Notes: generated from the letters alone by a model not told the origin. DNA of 21,197 nt from JBDSEG01 sp039920165 (GCA_039920165.1 JBDSEG010000324.1:1-21197), one strand, 5' to 3'; shown: positions 13,934-21,197, numbered from the stretch's first letter. Numbers and translations: made by a program.

Positions 13934-15427
13934 TCAATGCTTCTCGGGCACGGGCGGCGGCGTGCTCGCGCGCTGCGCCTTCACGTCCGCAGTGGAGATG
14001 CGTCCGCCTGGATTGCCCCAGCTGTTGTAGACATAGGTCAGGATATTGGCGACAGCATCGTCGTTGAGCTGGTTCATCGGCGGCATGACCGAGTCGTAGT
14101 CGAGCCCGTTGACCTTGACCTTGCCTGACAGGCCACGCAGCACCACATCGATGGCTTTCTTGACATCGGCGAGGTAGTCCGATTTGGCGAGCGGCGGGAA
14201 GACCCCCGGCAGCCCGGCGCCACTGGGCTGGTGGCAGACCGAACAGGTACCGGCAAACAAGGCCTGGCCGGCCTGGACCTGGTCCTGCAGCGTCAGCGTG
14301 CCGCTGGCCGACGAGGCCGTGGCCTTGGCCACCGCGTCCAGGTTCGGACCGGCGCGGTCGCCAAGGTACACGGCATCGACCTCCTTGCCGGAATAGATCG
14401 ATTTGTCTTCGGCGCCGTCGACCTTGAGGATCGCCAGCGCACCCTTGTTGAAGGCGCGGAAGATCGAGTGGTCGACCAGCACATAGCTGCCCGGCACGCG
14501 GGTGCGGAACTCGGCGATCGCCGCGCCGCCGGCCGGGATGAGCGTCGTCTGCACGTTGGTCTGCGCGGTGCTGCCGCCCTCGAAGCGAACCTTGTCGAAG
14601 ATCGCGCCGATGACATGAAAGCTCGACACCAGATTCGGTCCGCCGTTGCCGACGAACAGCCGCACCGTCTCGTTCACGTTCGCCTTCAGCGCCTTGTCGC
14701 CGGTGAGCGAACCCTCCGCACCGTTGAACAGCACATAGGTCGGGCGCTCGTCGATCGCTTTCTCCATGTCGAAGGGCTGGTTGCCCTTTTCGCGGTATTT
14801 GCCGCCGGTGTAGAAATCGCCCTGCATGACGTAGTACTCGTGGTCGACCTTGGGCAGACCCTTCGGTGGCTCGACCAGGATCAGCCCGTACATGCCGTTG
14901 GCCACGTGCATGCCCACCGGTGCGGTCGCGCAGTGGTAGACGTAGATGCCTTCGTTGAGCGCCTTGAACGTGAACTGCGATTCGTGGCCGGGGGCGGTGA
15001 AGCTCGATGCCGCGCCGCCCCCCGGGCCGGTTACGCCGTGCAGGTCGATGTTGTGCGGCATCTTGCTGCTCGGATGGTTCTTCAGGTGGAACTCGACGGT
15101 GTCGCCCTGGCGCACCCGGATGAAGCTGCCGGGCACCGTGCCGCCGAAGGTCCAGAACGTGTAGTTCACGCCCTCGGAGATCGGCATCTCCTTCTCGATC
15201 ACCTCGAGCTCGACGATGACTTTGGCGGGACGGCTGCGACCGGTCGGGGGCGGAACGTGGGGCGGGCTGGTCAGCACCGCTCGAATCGGTGCGCCACGCG
15301 GTGCGCCGAAATCGCCGGCCCCTGTCGGGCCGGCGCCGGTCGCGAGCAGCGGCGACGACAGCAAGGCCATCAGGCCGAGGACCGGGGCGCAACGTCGCAT
15401 GCTGCGCAGGATGAGGTGGACGGTCAT
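13934..15427 (-). CDS. nirK: Copper nitrite reductase with C-terminal cytochrome c domain
   Basis: Reduces nitrite to nitric oxide in the periplasm, using electrons from a fused c-type heme. The product has 497 residues with a signal peptide (about 1-33). Two cupredoxin domains carry the type 1 copper ligands H125, C166, H174 and M179, the type 2 ligands H130, H165 and H320, and the catalytic D128 (PHNIDLHG) with a likely catalytic His at 271. After a linker, a cytochrome c domain (about 383-475) has C395-x2-C398-H399 and a probable axial M448 in DSVMPPM. Such three-domain NirK forms are known, for example, in Ralstonia. ATG 15427 is chosen because it has CCGGAGA upstream and begins a signal peptide; longer upstream starts do not. 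Confidence 0.95.
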   Translation of the reverse strand: MTVHLILRSMRRCAPVLGLMALLSSPLLATGAGPTGAGDFGAPRGAPIRAVLTSPPHVPPPTGRSRPAKVIVELEVIEKEMPISEGVNYTFWTFGGTVPGSFIRVRQGDTVEFHLKNHPSSKMPHNIDLHGVTGPGGGAASSFTAPGHESQFTFKALNEGIYVYHCATAPVGMHVANGMYGLILVEPPKGLPKVDHEYYVMQGDFYTGGKYREKGNQPFDMEKAIDERPTYVLFNGAEGSLTGDKALKANVNETVRLFVGNGGPNLVSSFHVIGAIFDKVRFEGGSTAQTNVQTTLIPAGGAAIAEFRTRVPGSYVLVDHSIFRAFNKGALAILKVDGAEDKSIYSGKEVDAVYLGDRAGPNLDAVAKATASSASGTLTLQDQVQAGQALFAGTCSVCHQPSGAGLPGVFPPLAKSDYLADVKKAIDVVLRGLSGKVKVNGLDYDSVMPPMNQLNDDAVANILTYVYNSWGNPGGRISTADVKAQRASTPPPVPEKH

Positions 15428-15464
15428 GGAATCTCCGGAATTGGCACGCCTCGTCGGCCGCCGC

Positions 15465-15506
15465 ACCATAGAGGCGAGAACCATGTCGCCGCTTGATCCA
15501 GCGCAA
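15465..15506 (-). promoter_or_regulatory. Candidate FNR/Dnr-type box and -10 of nirK
   Basis: On the minus strand TTGCG-CTGG-ATCAA (15506-15493) matches one half of the FNR/Dnr consensus TTGAT-N4-ATCAA perfectly and three of five bases in the other. Its centre, 15499.5, predicts a class II start near 15458. The hexamer TATGGT (15470-15465) falls exactly at -12 to -7 of that start. The resulting leader is about 30 bases. Sites are seen directly; regulation by an FNR/Dnr/NnrR-type protein is inferred. Confidence 0.55.
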
Positions 15507-15616
15507 GCACCGGGCAGGTGCAACGACGTCGCGGGACCATCCCAAAGCCCGACAGCCTCCTATGCCGCGGGAGAAGCGCGACGCTCGCCCCGGCCCCCGG
15601 CGCCTGCGTGCGCGCC

Positions 15617-16642
15617 TCAGTCGCCGTGCTCGGCGCGCAGCAGCTTGGCCGCCTGCACCATCGACCTGAGCTTGCCCTCGGCCACGTCGCGCGGCAGATA
15701 TTTCATGCCGCAGTCGGGGGCGAGGATGACCTGCTCCTTCGCCACGTAGGGCAGCGCGCGCCGCACGCGGTCGGCGATGAGTTCCGGGGTTTCAACCGCC
15801 ATGTCCGACAGGTCGATGCAGCCGACCATCACCTGCTTGCCTTCGAGCTGCCTCAGCACCGAACAGTCGAGTTTCGATTGCGCGGTCTCGATCGAGACCT
15901 GCCTGCAGCGGCACTGCGCCAATTCGGGCAGGAACGAATAGCCCGTGGGCCGCTCGTGGATGATGGCGGCGTAGCCGAAACAGATGTGGACCGCGGTGGT
16001 TCCGGTGATGCCTTCGAGCGCGCGGTTCAATGTCGTCACGCCGTAGCGGCGCACTTTTTCGGGCCGCGCCTGCATATAGGGCTCGTCTATCTGCACCACG
16101 TCGGCGCCGGCGGCGAAGAGGTCGGCGATCTCTTCATTCACCGCGGCCGCATAGTCCATCGCCGCTTCTTCTTCGGTCGAATAGAAATCGTTCTGCGCCT
16201 GCTGCAGCATGGTGAACGGGCCGGGCACGGTGATCTTGATCTGGCGTTCGGTATGTGCGCGCAGGAACAGCAGGTCCTCCACCTCCACCGCGTGCCGGCG
16301 CCGGATGCGGCCGACGATGCGCGGCACCGGGTTCGGATGGCCGGATCGGTCGAGCCCCGTGCCGGGGTTGTCGAGATCGATGCCGTCCAGTGCGGTCGCG
16401 AAGCGGTTCGAATAGCTCTCGCGCCGGATCTCGCCATCGCTGACGATATCGAGCCCTGCCTCTTCCTGGGCCCGGATCGCGATCAGCGTCGCATCCTCCC
16501 AGGCCTGCTGGAGGTACGGCTCGGCGACGCGCCACAGTTCCTTCGCCCGCACGCGCGGCGGAAAGCGGCCCGCCAGCTTCTCGCGGTCGATCAGCCAGTC
16601 GGGTTGCGGAAAGCTGCCGACGATGGTGGTGGGAAAGAGCAT
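15617..16642 (-). CDS. Core-type MetE-like methyltransferase
   Basis: A cobalamin-independent methionine synthase-like enzyme with only the C-terminal catalytic barrel. It has 341 residues compared with about 750 for full MetE. The N-terminal signature is TTIVGSFPQPDWL. Zinc ligands can be placed at H219 and C221 (VHICFGY), E252 (SIETAQ) and C311 (APDCGMKYLP), and the barrel motif DVVQIDEPYM is present. Core-only relatives can use small methyl donors or methylcobamides rather than polyglutamyl folate, so the substrate is uncertain. The start, ATG 16642, has AGGA about 8 bases upstream. It lies upstream of nirK on the same strand with a 189-base gap that contains a separate nirK promoter, so metabolic linkage is not implied. 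Confidence 0.87.
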   Translation of the reverse strand: MLFPTTIVGSFPQPDWLIDREKLAGRFPPRVRAKELWRVAEPYLQQAWEDATLIAIRAQEEAGLDIVSDGEIRRESYSNRFATALDGIDLDNPGTGLDRSGHPNPVPRIVGRIRRRHAVEVEDLLFLRAHTERQIKITVPGPFTMLQQAQNDFYSTEEEAAMDYAAAVNEEIADLFAAGADVVQIDEPYMQARPEKVRRYGVTTLNRALEGITGTTAVHICFGYAAIIHERPTGYSFLPELAQCRCRQVSIETAQSKLDCSVLRQLEGKQVMVGCIDLSDMAVETPELIADRVRRALPYVAKEQVILAPDCGMKYLPRDVAEGKLRSMVQAAKLLRAEHGD

Positions 16643-16668
16643 CGGACATCCTGGTTGGAAGTGGGTCG

Positions 16669-16757
16669 TCAGTGCGCCGGCGCTACCGGCATGTGCGGTT
16701 CGCTCGCGTCGAGACCCGCGTAGAGTTCGTCGTCCTGGGCGTCGAGACTCGTTCCAT
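16669..16757 (-). CDS. Possible small ORF, perhaps frameshifted, unknown
   Basis: An ATG at 16757 has a very good ribosome site (AAGGAG, about 5 bases upstream). In its own frame it gives only a 24-residue Thr/Arg-rich peptide ending at 16683. In the neighbouring frame the sequence reads SLDAQDDELYAGLDASEPHM and VAPAH to a TGA at 16671-16669, which looks far more protein-like. A single lost base right after the ATG (in the GAACG stretch) would join the two into a 29-residue peptide. It sits 27 bases before the metE-like start and could be its leader or a decayed gene. No family recognised. Confidence 0.25.
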
Positions 16758-16944
16758 GGGAACTCCTTCGAACGTCGTCGGCTCGGGACTGTGCGCAGCG
16801 CTTGCGGCGCAAGGCCCGCGGTGATTCGATTCTTGCATTTCGGTGCTCGCGCGCAAAACGCTGGCGCGCGCGGGCCGGCGCGATTCGATCCGGCCGGGCC
16901 GTCCCTCTTTTTTGGCGCCTCGCCGCGGCCTTCGAGCCGCTGCC

Positions 16945-16986
16945 TTGATCAATGTCATGCCGCGTGCCGGTGCCTGCGCGCAGGAT
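16945..16986 (+). promoter_or_regulatory. Weak FNR/Dnr-like box and -10 of ccoI
   Basis: TTGAT-CAAT-GTCAT (16945-16958) has one perfect half site and a three-of-five second half. Centre 16951.5 predicts a start near 16993; CAGGAT (16981-16986) occupies the -10 place but matches only three of six bases. The ccoI ATG follows about 77 bases later. This is weaker than the nirK and ccoN sites and rests partly on analogy with them. Confidence 0.35.
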
Positions 16987-17069
16987 GGGCGAATGCCCCC
17001 TTGCATCGCCCTCGCTGCGCCAGCGCGCGCTCGCGCACGACCCGGCCCGGATCGCCCGGCGCGTCGCTG

Positions 17070-19376
17070 ATGGCGGCCGTCGCGCTCGGCGCCGAGTCGG
17101 CGATGGCGGGCCGCGCCGCCGATGCCGCCGATCCCACATCCAGCCGCGATACAGCGGCGCTGCTCGACGATCCGGCCGAGCTCGCAACTTTCACGCGCTG
17201 GCCCGCCCGGTCGGCGGGCGGCGCCCGCGGCGTGGCCGAGTCGTCGCTGCGCATCGGTGGCATGCACTGCGCCGCGTGCTCCACCATCGTCGAGCAGGCG
17301 CTGCGGCGCGAGGCCGGCGTGCTCGATGCCTCGGTCGGTGCGGCGGCGCAGATAGCGACGGTGCGCTGGGATCCGGCGCTGACCCGGATCTCGGCCCTCG
17401 TCCGCGCGGTCGAGTCGGCCGGGTATACGGCGCTGCCCGATACCGCGGCCGGCGCGCGTGCGCTGCGCCGCATCGAGTCGCGCGCGGCGTTGTGGCGGCT
17501 CTTCGTCGCCGGCCTGTGCTCGATGCAGATCATGATGCTGGCGGCTCCCGCCTACCTGGGCGCGCCCGGTGATCTGCTGCCCGAGCACAAGCGCCTGCTC
17601 GACTGGGGCAGCTGGCTGCTGGCGCTGCCGGTGCTGTGCTTCTCGGCCGCGCCGTTCTTCGCCGGCGCCTGGGCGTCGGTCCGACGCCGGCGCATCGGCA
17701 TGGACGTTCCGGTGGCGCTCGGCATCGCCGTCGCCTTCGTCGCGAGCAGCGGTGCGGCGTGGCATCCGGGCGGCATCTTCGGCAGCGAGGTGTATTTCGA
17801 CTCGCTCACGATGTTCGTCGCGCTCCTGCTCGGCGGGCGTTTCCTCGAACTGCGCGCGCGCCAGCGCGCCGAGGTATCGCTCGAGCAGGCGACCGGCGCG
17901 CTGCCCCGGACCGCGCTGCGCGTTCGCGCCGACGGCGGCGTCGAGACCGTCGCGGTCCGGGCGCTGCAGCCCGGCGACCGCGTGCGCGTGCCGGTCGGCG
18001 AGGCCTACCCCGCCGACGGCCTGCTGCTCGAAGGATCGACCCGCGCCGACGAGGCCCTGCTCACCGGCGAGTCGGACCCGGTCGCGCGATCGCCCGGCGA
18101 TCCGGTCGTGGCCGGCGGCGTCAACCTCGGCGCGCCGGTGCTGATGCGGGTCGATCGAGTCGGCGCGGACACGCGCTACGAAGCCATCGTCGCCCTGATG
18201 CGCGCGGCGCGCAGCCAGCGCCCGGCGCTGCTCGCCGGCGCCGACCGCTGGGCCGGGCCCTTCGTCTGGGCGGTGCTGCTTGCCGCCGCGGCGGCGGCCG
18301 CCGTCTGGAGCGTGATCGACCCGGCGCGTGCGGTCTGGGTCGCGGTCTCGGTGCTGATCGTCACCTGCCCGTGCGCGCTGTCGCTGGCCGCGCCGTCGGC
18401 GCTGCTGTCGGCGGCCGGCGCGATGGGGCGGCGCGGCCTGTTGCTGCGCCGGCTCGATGCGATCGAAGGCCTGGCGCGGATGCAGACGCTTTTTATCGAC
18501 AAGACGGGAACGCTCACCGAAGGCGGCTTGCGGTGCACCGCGGTGCTGGCGCTGGCCGCGGACGGATCGCCCGGTGCGGTCGCCAGGCTGGCCGGCATCG
18601 CCTCCTCGCTGGCCGGGTGGTCGACCCATCCGGCGTCGCGTGCGCTGCGCGAGGCCTTCGAGCCGGCCGACACCGTCTGGCGCGATCTGACCGAACGGCC
18701 CGGCCAGGGTCTCGAGGCGTTCGACGCCGACGGCCGGAACTGGCGGCTCGGCGCTGCGGCGTGGGCGGGCGACGCGGGGTCGCTGCCCTGCGGCGCGGCG
18801 CGAACCGTCCTCGGCTGCGACGGGGTGGCGCGCGTCGGGTTCGTCTTCGAGGAGCGCCTGCGCGCCGATGCGCAGGCGGCGGTGCAGGCGCTGCAACGCG
18901 ACGGCGTCGAGCTGCACCTGCTGTCGGGCGATGCCGACGACCGCGCACGCGCGGTCGCCCTCGCACTGGGTCTGGCGTGCCCTTCGGGCGGGATGACACC
19001 CGAGGACAAGCTGGCCGCACTGCGCGAGGCCCAGGCGTGCGGCGAGCGGGTGGGGATGCTGGGCGACGGCGTCAACGATGCGCCGGTGCTGGCGCAGGCT
19101 GATGTCTCGATCGCGATGGGCGAGGGGGCACTGGTCGCCCGCGCGCAGGCCGACGGCGTGCTGCTGTCGAACCGGCTCGGCGACCTGGTGCGCGCCCGCG
19201 TGCTGGCCCGCCGGGCGCTGCGCGTCGTGCGTCAGAACCTCGTCTGGGCGGCGGCCTACAACGCGGCCTGCGTGCCGCTCGCGCTTGCCGGGTGGATGCC
19301 GCCGTGGCTCGCCGGTCTCGGCATGGCGGCGAGCTCGCTCGGGGTGGTGCTGAACTCGCTGCGGCTCGCGAGGTAA
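17070..19376 (+). CDS. ccoI: Copper-exporting P1B-type ATPase for cbb3 oxidase assembly
   Basis: An inner-membrane copper pump that supplies copper for cbb3 oxidase maturation, 768 residues from ATG 17070. It has one N-terminal heavy-metal domain with MHCAAC (C67, C70), several membrane helices, the actuator TGES (332-335), the CPC metal site in a membrane helix (C433-P-C435), the phosphorylation site DKTGT (D477) and the hinge GDGVND (665-670). No in-frame start exists upstream; ATG 17103 is a shorter alternative, and neither has a good ribosome site. Assignment as CcoI, not a detoxifying CopA, rests on ccoS and ccoN directly following and on the ESSLRIGGMHCAACS-type domain. ccoS begins 6 bases after its stop. 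Confidence 0.93.
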   Translation: MAAVALGAESAMAGRAADAADPTSSRDTAALLDDPAELATFTRWPARSAGGARGVAESSLRIGGMHCAACSTIVEQALRREAGVLDASVGAAAQIATVRWDPALTRISALVRAVESAGYTALPDTAAGARALRRIESRAALWRLFVAGLCSMQIMMLAAPAYLGAPGDLLPEHKRLLDWGSWLLALPVLCFSAAPFFAGAWASVRRRRIGMDVPVALGIAVAFVASSGAAWHPGGIFGSEVYFDSLTMFVALLLGGRFLELRARQRAEVSLEQATGALPRTALRVRADGGVETVAVRALQPGDRVRVPVGEAYPADGLLLEGSTRADEALLTGESDPVARSPGDPVVAGGVNLGAPVLMRVDRVGADTRYEAIVALMRAARSQRPALLAGADRWAGPFVWAVLLAAAAAAAVWSVIDPARAVWVAVSVLIVTCPCALSLAAPSALLSAAGAMGRRGLLLRRLDAIEGLARMQTLFIDKTGTLTEGGLRCTAVLALAADGSPGAVARLAGIASSLAGWSTHPASRALREAFEPADTVWRDLTERPGQGLEAFDADGRNWRLGAAAWAGDAGSLPCGAARTVLGCDGVARVGFVFEERLRADAQAAVQALQRDGVELHLLSGDADDRARAVALALGLACPSGGMTPEDKLAALREAQACGERVGMLGDGVNDAPVLAQADVSIAMGEGALVARAQADGVLLSNRLGDLVRARVLARRALRVVRQNLVWAAAYNAACVPLALAGWMPPWLAGLGMAASSLGVVLNSLRLAR

Positions 19377-19382
19377 GCGTCG

Positions 19383-19544
19383 ATGGAGAGCCTTTATCTG
19401 CTGATCCCGCTGTCGGTCGGGCTGGTGCTCGGGCTGCTCGGCCTGTTCGCCTGGGCGCTGAATGCCGACCAGTTCGACGACCTCGACCGGCACGGCGAGG
19501 AAATCCTGCTCATCGATTCCCTTGATCCGGATCAAGCCGGCTGA
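19383..19544 (+). CDS. ccoS: cbb3-type oxidase assembly protein CcoS
   Basis: A 53-residue membrane protein starting MESLYLLIPLSVGLVLGLLG, with one N-terminal helix, the CcoS motif ADQFDDLDRHGEEIL just after the membrane and an acidic end. CcoS is needed for putting cofactors into the cbb3 oxidase. The ATG lies 6 bases after the ccoI stop, with GAGGTAAG as ribosome site, so the two are co-transcribed. The last codons contain the palindrome of the ccoN promoter. Confidence 0.93.
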   Translation: MESLYLLIPLSVGLVLGLLGLFAWALNADQFDDLDRHGEEILLIDSLDPDQAG

Positions 19545-19563
19545 TGGTGAGGGCTCGAACAAT
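19522..19563 (+). promoter_or_regulatory. Perfect FNR/Dnr-type box and -10 of ccoN
   Basis: TTGAT-CCGG-ATCAA (19522-19535) is an exact palindromic match to the FNR/Anr/Dnr consensus, located in the end of ccoS. Centre 19528.5 predicts a class II start near 19570. AACAAT (19558-19563) falls exactly at -12 to -7 and matches TATAAT in four of six bases. The ccoN ATG follows about 31 bases later. This strongly suggests induction of ccoNO under low oxygen, separate from ccoIS. Confidence 0.8.
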
Positions 19564-19600
19564 CGCGCCTTCGCAGGGGACGACACAAGGGAGAGGTTCG

Positions 19601-21040
19601 ATGGTCGACAAGGCCCACGCTGCGGCGCAGGTTCACTACACCGACGACGCCGTGCGCGGTTTCGCGCTCGCTGCGGTGGTGTGGGGTGTGGTGGGCATGC
19701 TCGTGGGGGTGCTGATCGCCGCGCAACTGGCCTTCCCCGATCTCACCTACGGCATCCCCTGGCTCAGCTACGGACGCCTGCGGCCGCTGCATACGAATGC
19801 AGTGATCTTCGCGTTCGGCGGTTGCGCGCTCTTCGCGACCAGCTTCCACGTCGTGCAGCGGACCTGCCAGGTGCCGCTGTTCATGCCCAGGCTCGCCAAT
19901 TTCGTCTTCTGGGGCTGGCAGGCCGTCATCGTGCTGGCGGCGATCACGCTGCCGCTGGGCTATACGCGCGGCAAGGAATACGCAGAACTCGAGTGGCCGA
20001 TCGGCATCCTCATCACCATCGTGTGGGTTGCATATGCGATCGTCTTCTTCGGCACCATCGGGCGGCGGCGGGTGCGCCACATCTATGTCGCCAACTGGTT
20101 TTTCGGCGCCTACATCATCGCGATCGCGCTGCTGCACATCGTCAACGGCGCGGTCATGCCGGTCAGCTTCTGGAAGAGCTACTCGGCCTACGCCGGCGTG
20201 CAGGATGCGATGGTCCAGTGGTGGTACGGCCACAACGCGGTCGGCTTTCTGCTGACGGCGGGCTTTCTCGGGATGATGTACTACTACATCCCCAAGCAGG
20301 CCGAGCGGCCGGTGTATTCGTACCGGCTCTCGATCGTGCACTTCTGGGCCTTGATCTTCACCTACATGTGGGCCGGGCCGCACCACCTGCACTACACCGC
20401 GCTGCCCGACTGGGCGCAGTCGGTCGGGATGGTGTTCTCGCTGGTCCTGCTCGCGCCGAGCTGGGGCGGAATGATCAACGGGGTGATGACGCTGTCGGGC
20501 GCATGGCACAAGTTGCGCGACGACGCCATCCTCAAATTCCTGATCGTCGCACTCTCGTTCTACGGCATGGCCACCTTCGAGGGCCCGCTGATGTCGATCA
20601 AGACCGTCAATGCGTTGTCGCACTACACCGATTGGACGGTCGGCCACGTGCACGCAGGCGCACTCGGCTGGGTCGGCTTCATCACCATGGGGTCGCTGTA
20701 CTACCTGATTCCGCGCATGCACGGCCGCACCACGATGTACAGCGTGCCCGCGATCAACCTGCACTTCTGGATCGCCACGCTCGGCGTCGTTCTCTATATC
20801 TCGGCGATGTGGATCGCGGGGGTCATGCAGGGACTGATGTGGCGCGCGCTCAACCCGGACGGCACCCTCGTCTATACCTTCGTCGAAAGCGTCAAGGCGA
20901 CCTTTCCGTTCTATCTCGTTCGCCTGGCCGGCGGCCTGCTGTACCTCGGCGGCATGGGCGTGATGGCGTGGAACGTGGTGATGACGGTGCGTATCGGCGC
21001 GGTGCGTGCGGCACTGGTACCGCGTCTCGTGGCCGCCTGA
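19601..21040 (+). CDS. ccoN: cbb3-type cytochrome c oxidase subunit I
   Basis: The catalytic subunit of the high-affinity C-family heme-copper oxidase, 479 residues with about 12 membrane helices. Likely ligands: H64 (RPLHTNAV) and H351 for the low-spin heme b; H349 in GHVHAGALGW for heme b3; CuB from H211 (YGHNAVGF), H261 and H262 (GPHHLHYT); and Y255 (FTYMW), the C-family cross-linked tyrosine. Tyr at this place and the motif ALPDWAQSVGMVFSLVLLAP separate it from NorB. ATG 19601 is chosen because AAGGGAGAGG precedes it; a start at 19544 overlaps ccoS and adds a non-conserved lead. ccoO follows after 12 bases. Confidence 0.96.
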   Translation: MVDKAHAAAQVHYTDDAVRGFALAAVVWGVVGMLVGVLIAAQLAFPDLTYGIPWLSYGRLRPLHTNAVIFAFGGCALFATSFHVVQRTCQVPLFMPRLANFVFWGWQAVIVLAAITLPLGYTRGKEYAELEWPIGILITIVWVAYAIVFFGTIGRRRVRHIYVANWFFGAYIIAIALLHIVNGAVMPVSFWKSYSAYAGVQDAMVQWWYGHNAVGFLLTAGFLGMMYYYIPKQAERPVYSYRLSIVHFWALIFTYMWAGPHHLHYTALPDWAQSVGMVFSLVLLAPSWGGMINGVMTLSGAWHKLRDDAILKFLIVALSFYGMATFEGPLMSIKTVNALSHYTDWTVGHVHAGALGWVGFITMGSLYYLIPRMHGRTTMYSVPAINLHFWIATLGVVLYISAMWIAGVMQGLMWRALNPDGTLVYTFVESVKATFPFYLVRLAGGLLYLGGMGVMAWNVVMTVRIGAVRAALVPRLVAA

Positions 21041-21052
21041 GGAATCGCTGTC

Positions 21053-21197
21053 ATGTCGAACCAAGAAGCACCGGTCAGCGGTCACGAGCGCATCGAGACC
21101 AGCAACTTTCTGATGATCGTGCTGATCCTGCTGGTCGTCGCGGTCGGCGGGCTGGTCGAGATCGTTCCGCTGTTCTTCCAGCGCTCGACCACCGAGC
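21053..21197 (+). CDS. ccoO: cbb3-type cytochrome c oxidase subunit II, N-terminal part
   Basis: 48 codons are visible before the window ends. After a short polar lead (SNQEAPVSGHERIETSNF) comes the membrane anchor LMIVLILLVVAVGGLVEIVP followed by LFFQRSTTE, which matches the CcoO start. CcoO is the membrane-anchored monoheme cytochrome c of the oxidase; its heme motif lies beyond the window. A GAGGAA ribosome site precedes the ATG. Placed directly after ccoN, as in ccoNOQP operons. Confidence 0.93.
   Translation, partial: MSNQEAPVSGHERIETSNFLMIVLILLVVAVGGLVEIVPLFFQRSTTE

Larger units (their letters stand above)
16643..17069. other. Intergenic region between divergent metE-like and ccoI genes
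   Basis: About 430 bases. The metE-proximal 110 bases hold a possible small ORF (16669-16757, listed separately). The centre is GC-rich low-information sequence with a GGCCGG/CCGGCC repeat (16873-16895) and a T6 run at 16908-16913, too far from the repeat to be a convincing terminator. The ccoI-proximal part has the FNR-like box at 16945-16958. No tRNA or other RNA gene was recognised. Confidence 0.5.

Noticed and set aside
16873..16913. Rho-independent terminator (GGCCGG/CCGGCC plus T6)
   Set aside because: The T run starts 12 bases after the stem and the stem is only 6 bp around an 11-base loop; not convincing.
16683..19586. 967-codon minus-strand frame opposite ccoI
   Set aside because: It is antisense to an intact ATPase with all motifs, rich in Arg/Gln/His/Ala, without ribosome site or recognisable domain; a typical GC-rich shadow.
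19601..21040. Nitric oxide reductase norB
   Set aside because: Considered because nirK is near, but the protein has the C-family oxidase tyrosine, CcoN-specific motifs and ccoI/ccoS/ccoO neighbours.
1..21197. CRISPR arrays, insertion-sequence transposases or rRNA genes
   Set aside because: No regularly spaced repeats, transposase frames or rRNA-like sequence were seen on reading through the window.

Overview
The window is high-GC DNA with dense, tightly overlapping operons. The gene content (cbb3 oxidase, copper nitrite reductase with a fused cytochrome c, an N-type ATPase, a beta-proteobacterial style tRNA-Arg) suggests a facultatively anaerobic, denitrifying or microaerophilic Betaproteobacterium, probably Burkholderiales or Rhodocyclales. 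That placement is an inference from gene families and base composition; no marker gene is present.

Layout. (1) 1-2142 looks like one end of an integrative element. It holds the start of a small excisionase-like HTH gene leaving the window on the left, about 0.9 kb with no recognisable gene, and an Xre/MbcA-ParS-type antitoxin plus RES-domain toxin pair. Its right border is the 3' half of a tRNA-Arg(ACG) gene (2143-2188), read as an att site, followed by a strong terminator (2208-2247). (2) 2248-4109 is a worn chromosomal segment: a 5'-truncated autotransporter barrel, a tiny ORF overlapping an intact PNPOx-family flavoprotein gene, and a TfoX-like pseudogene with an internal deletion. (3) 4168-15427, all on the minus strand, is read from right to left as nirK - nirV - SCO1/SenC - pta 3' remnant - ackA - atpD-C-Q-R-B-E-F-A-G. 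The nine atp genes are a complete N-type ATPase operon headed by acetate kinase, and most junctions from ackA onward overlap by 4-17 bp. (4) 15617-16642 (minus) is a short, core-only MetE-like methyltransferase. (5) 17070-21197 (plus) is ccoI - ccoS - ccoN - ccoO (cut by the window edge), for making and copper-loading a cbb3 cytochrome c oxidase.

How the genes may work together. FNR/Dnr-like palindromes lie upstream of nirK, ccoN and, more weakly, ccoI. At nirK and ccoN the box is centred 41.5 bp from a predicted start site, with a -10-like hexamer at the matching place. The region therefore reads as a low-oxygen respiratory island: cbb3 oxidase with its copper ATPase, NirK with NirV and a SCO-type copper protein, and possibly on the same transcript acetate kinase (ATP from acetyl phosphate) coupled to an N-ATPase that would act mainly as an ATP-driven ion pump. 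The co-transcription of nirK with the ATPase is the main testable idea here.

Most long open frames opposite the real genes are GC-rich antisense shadows and were left out.
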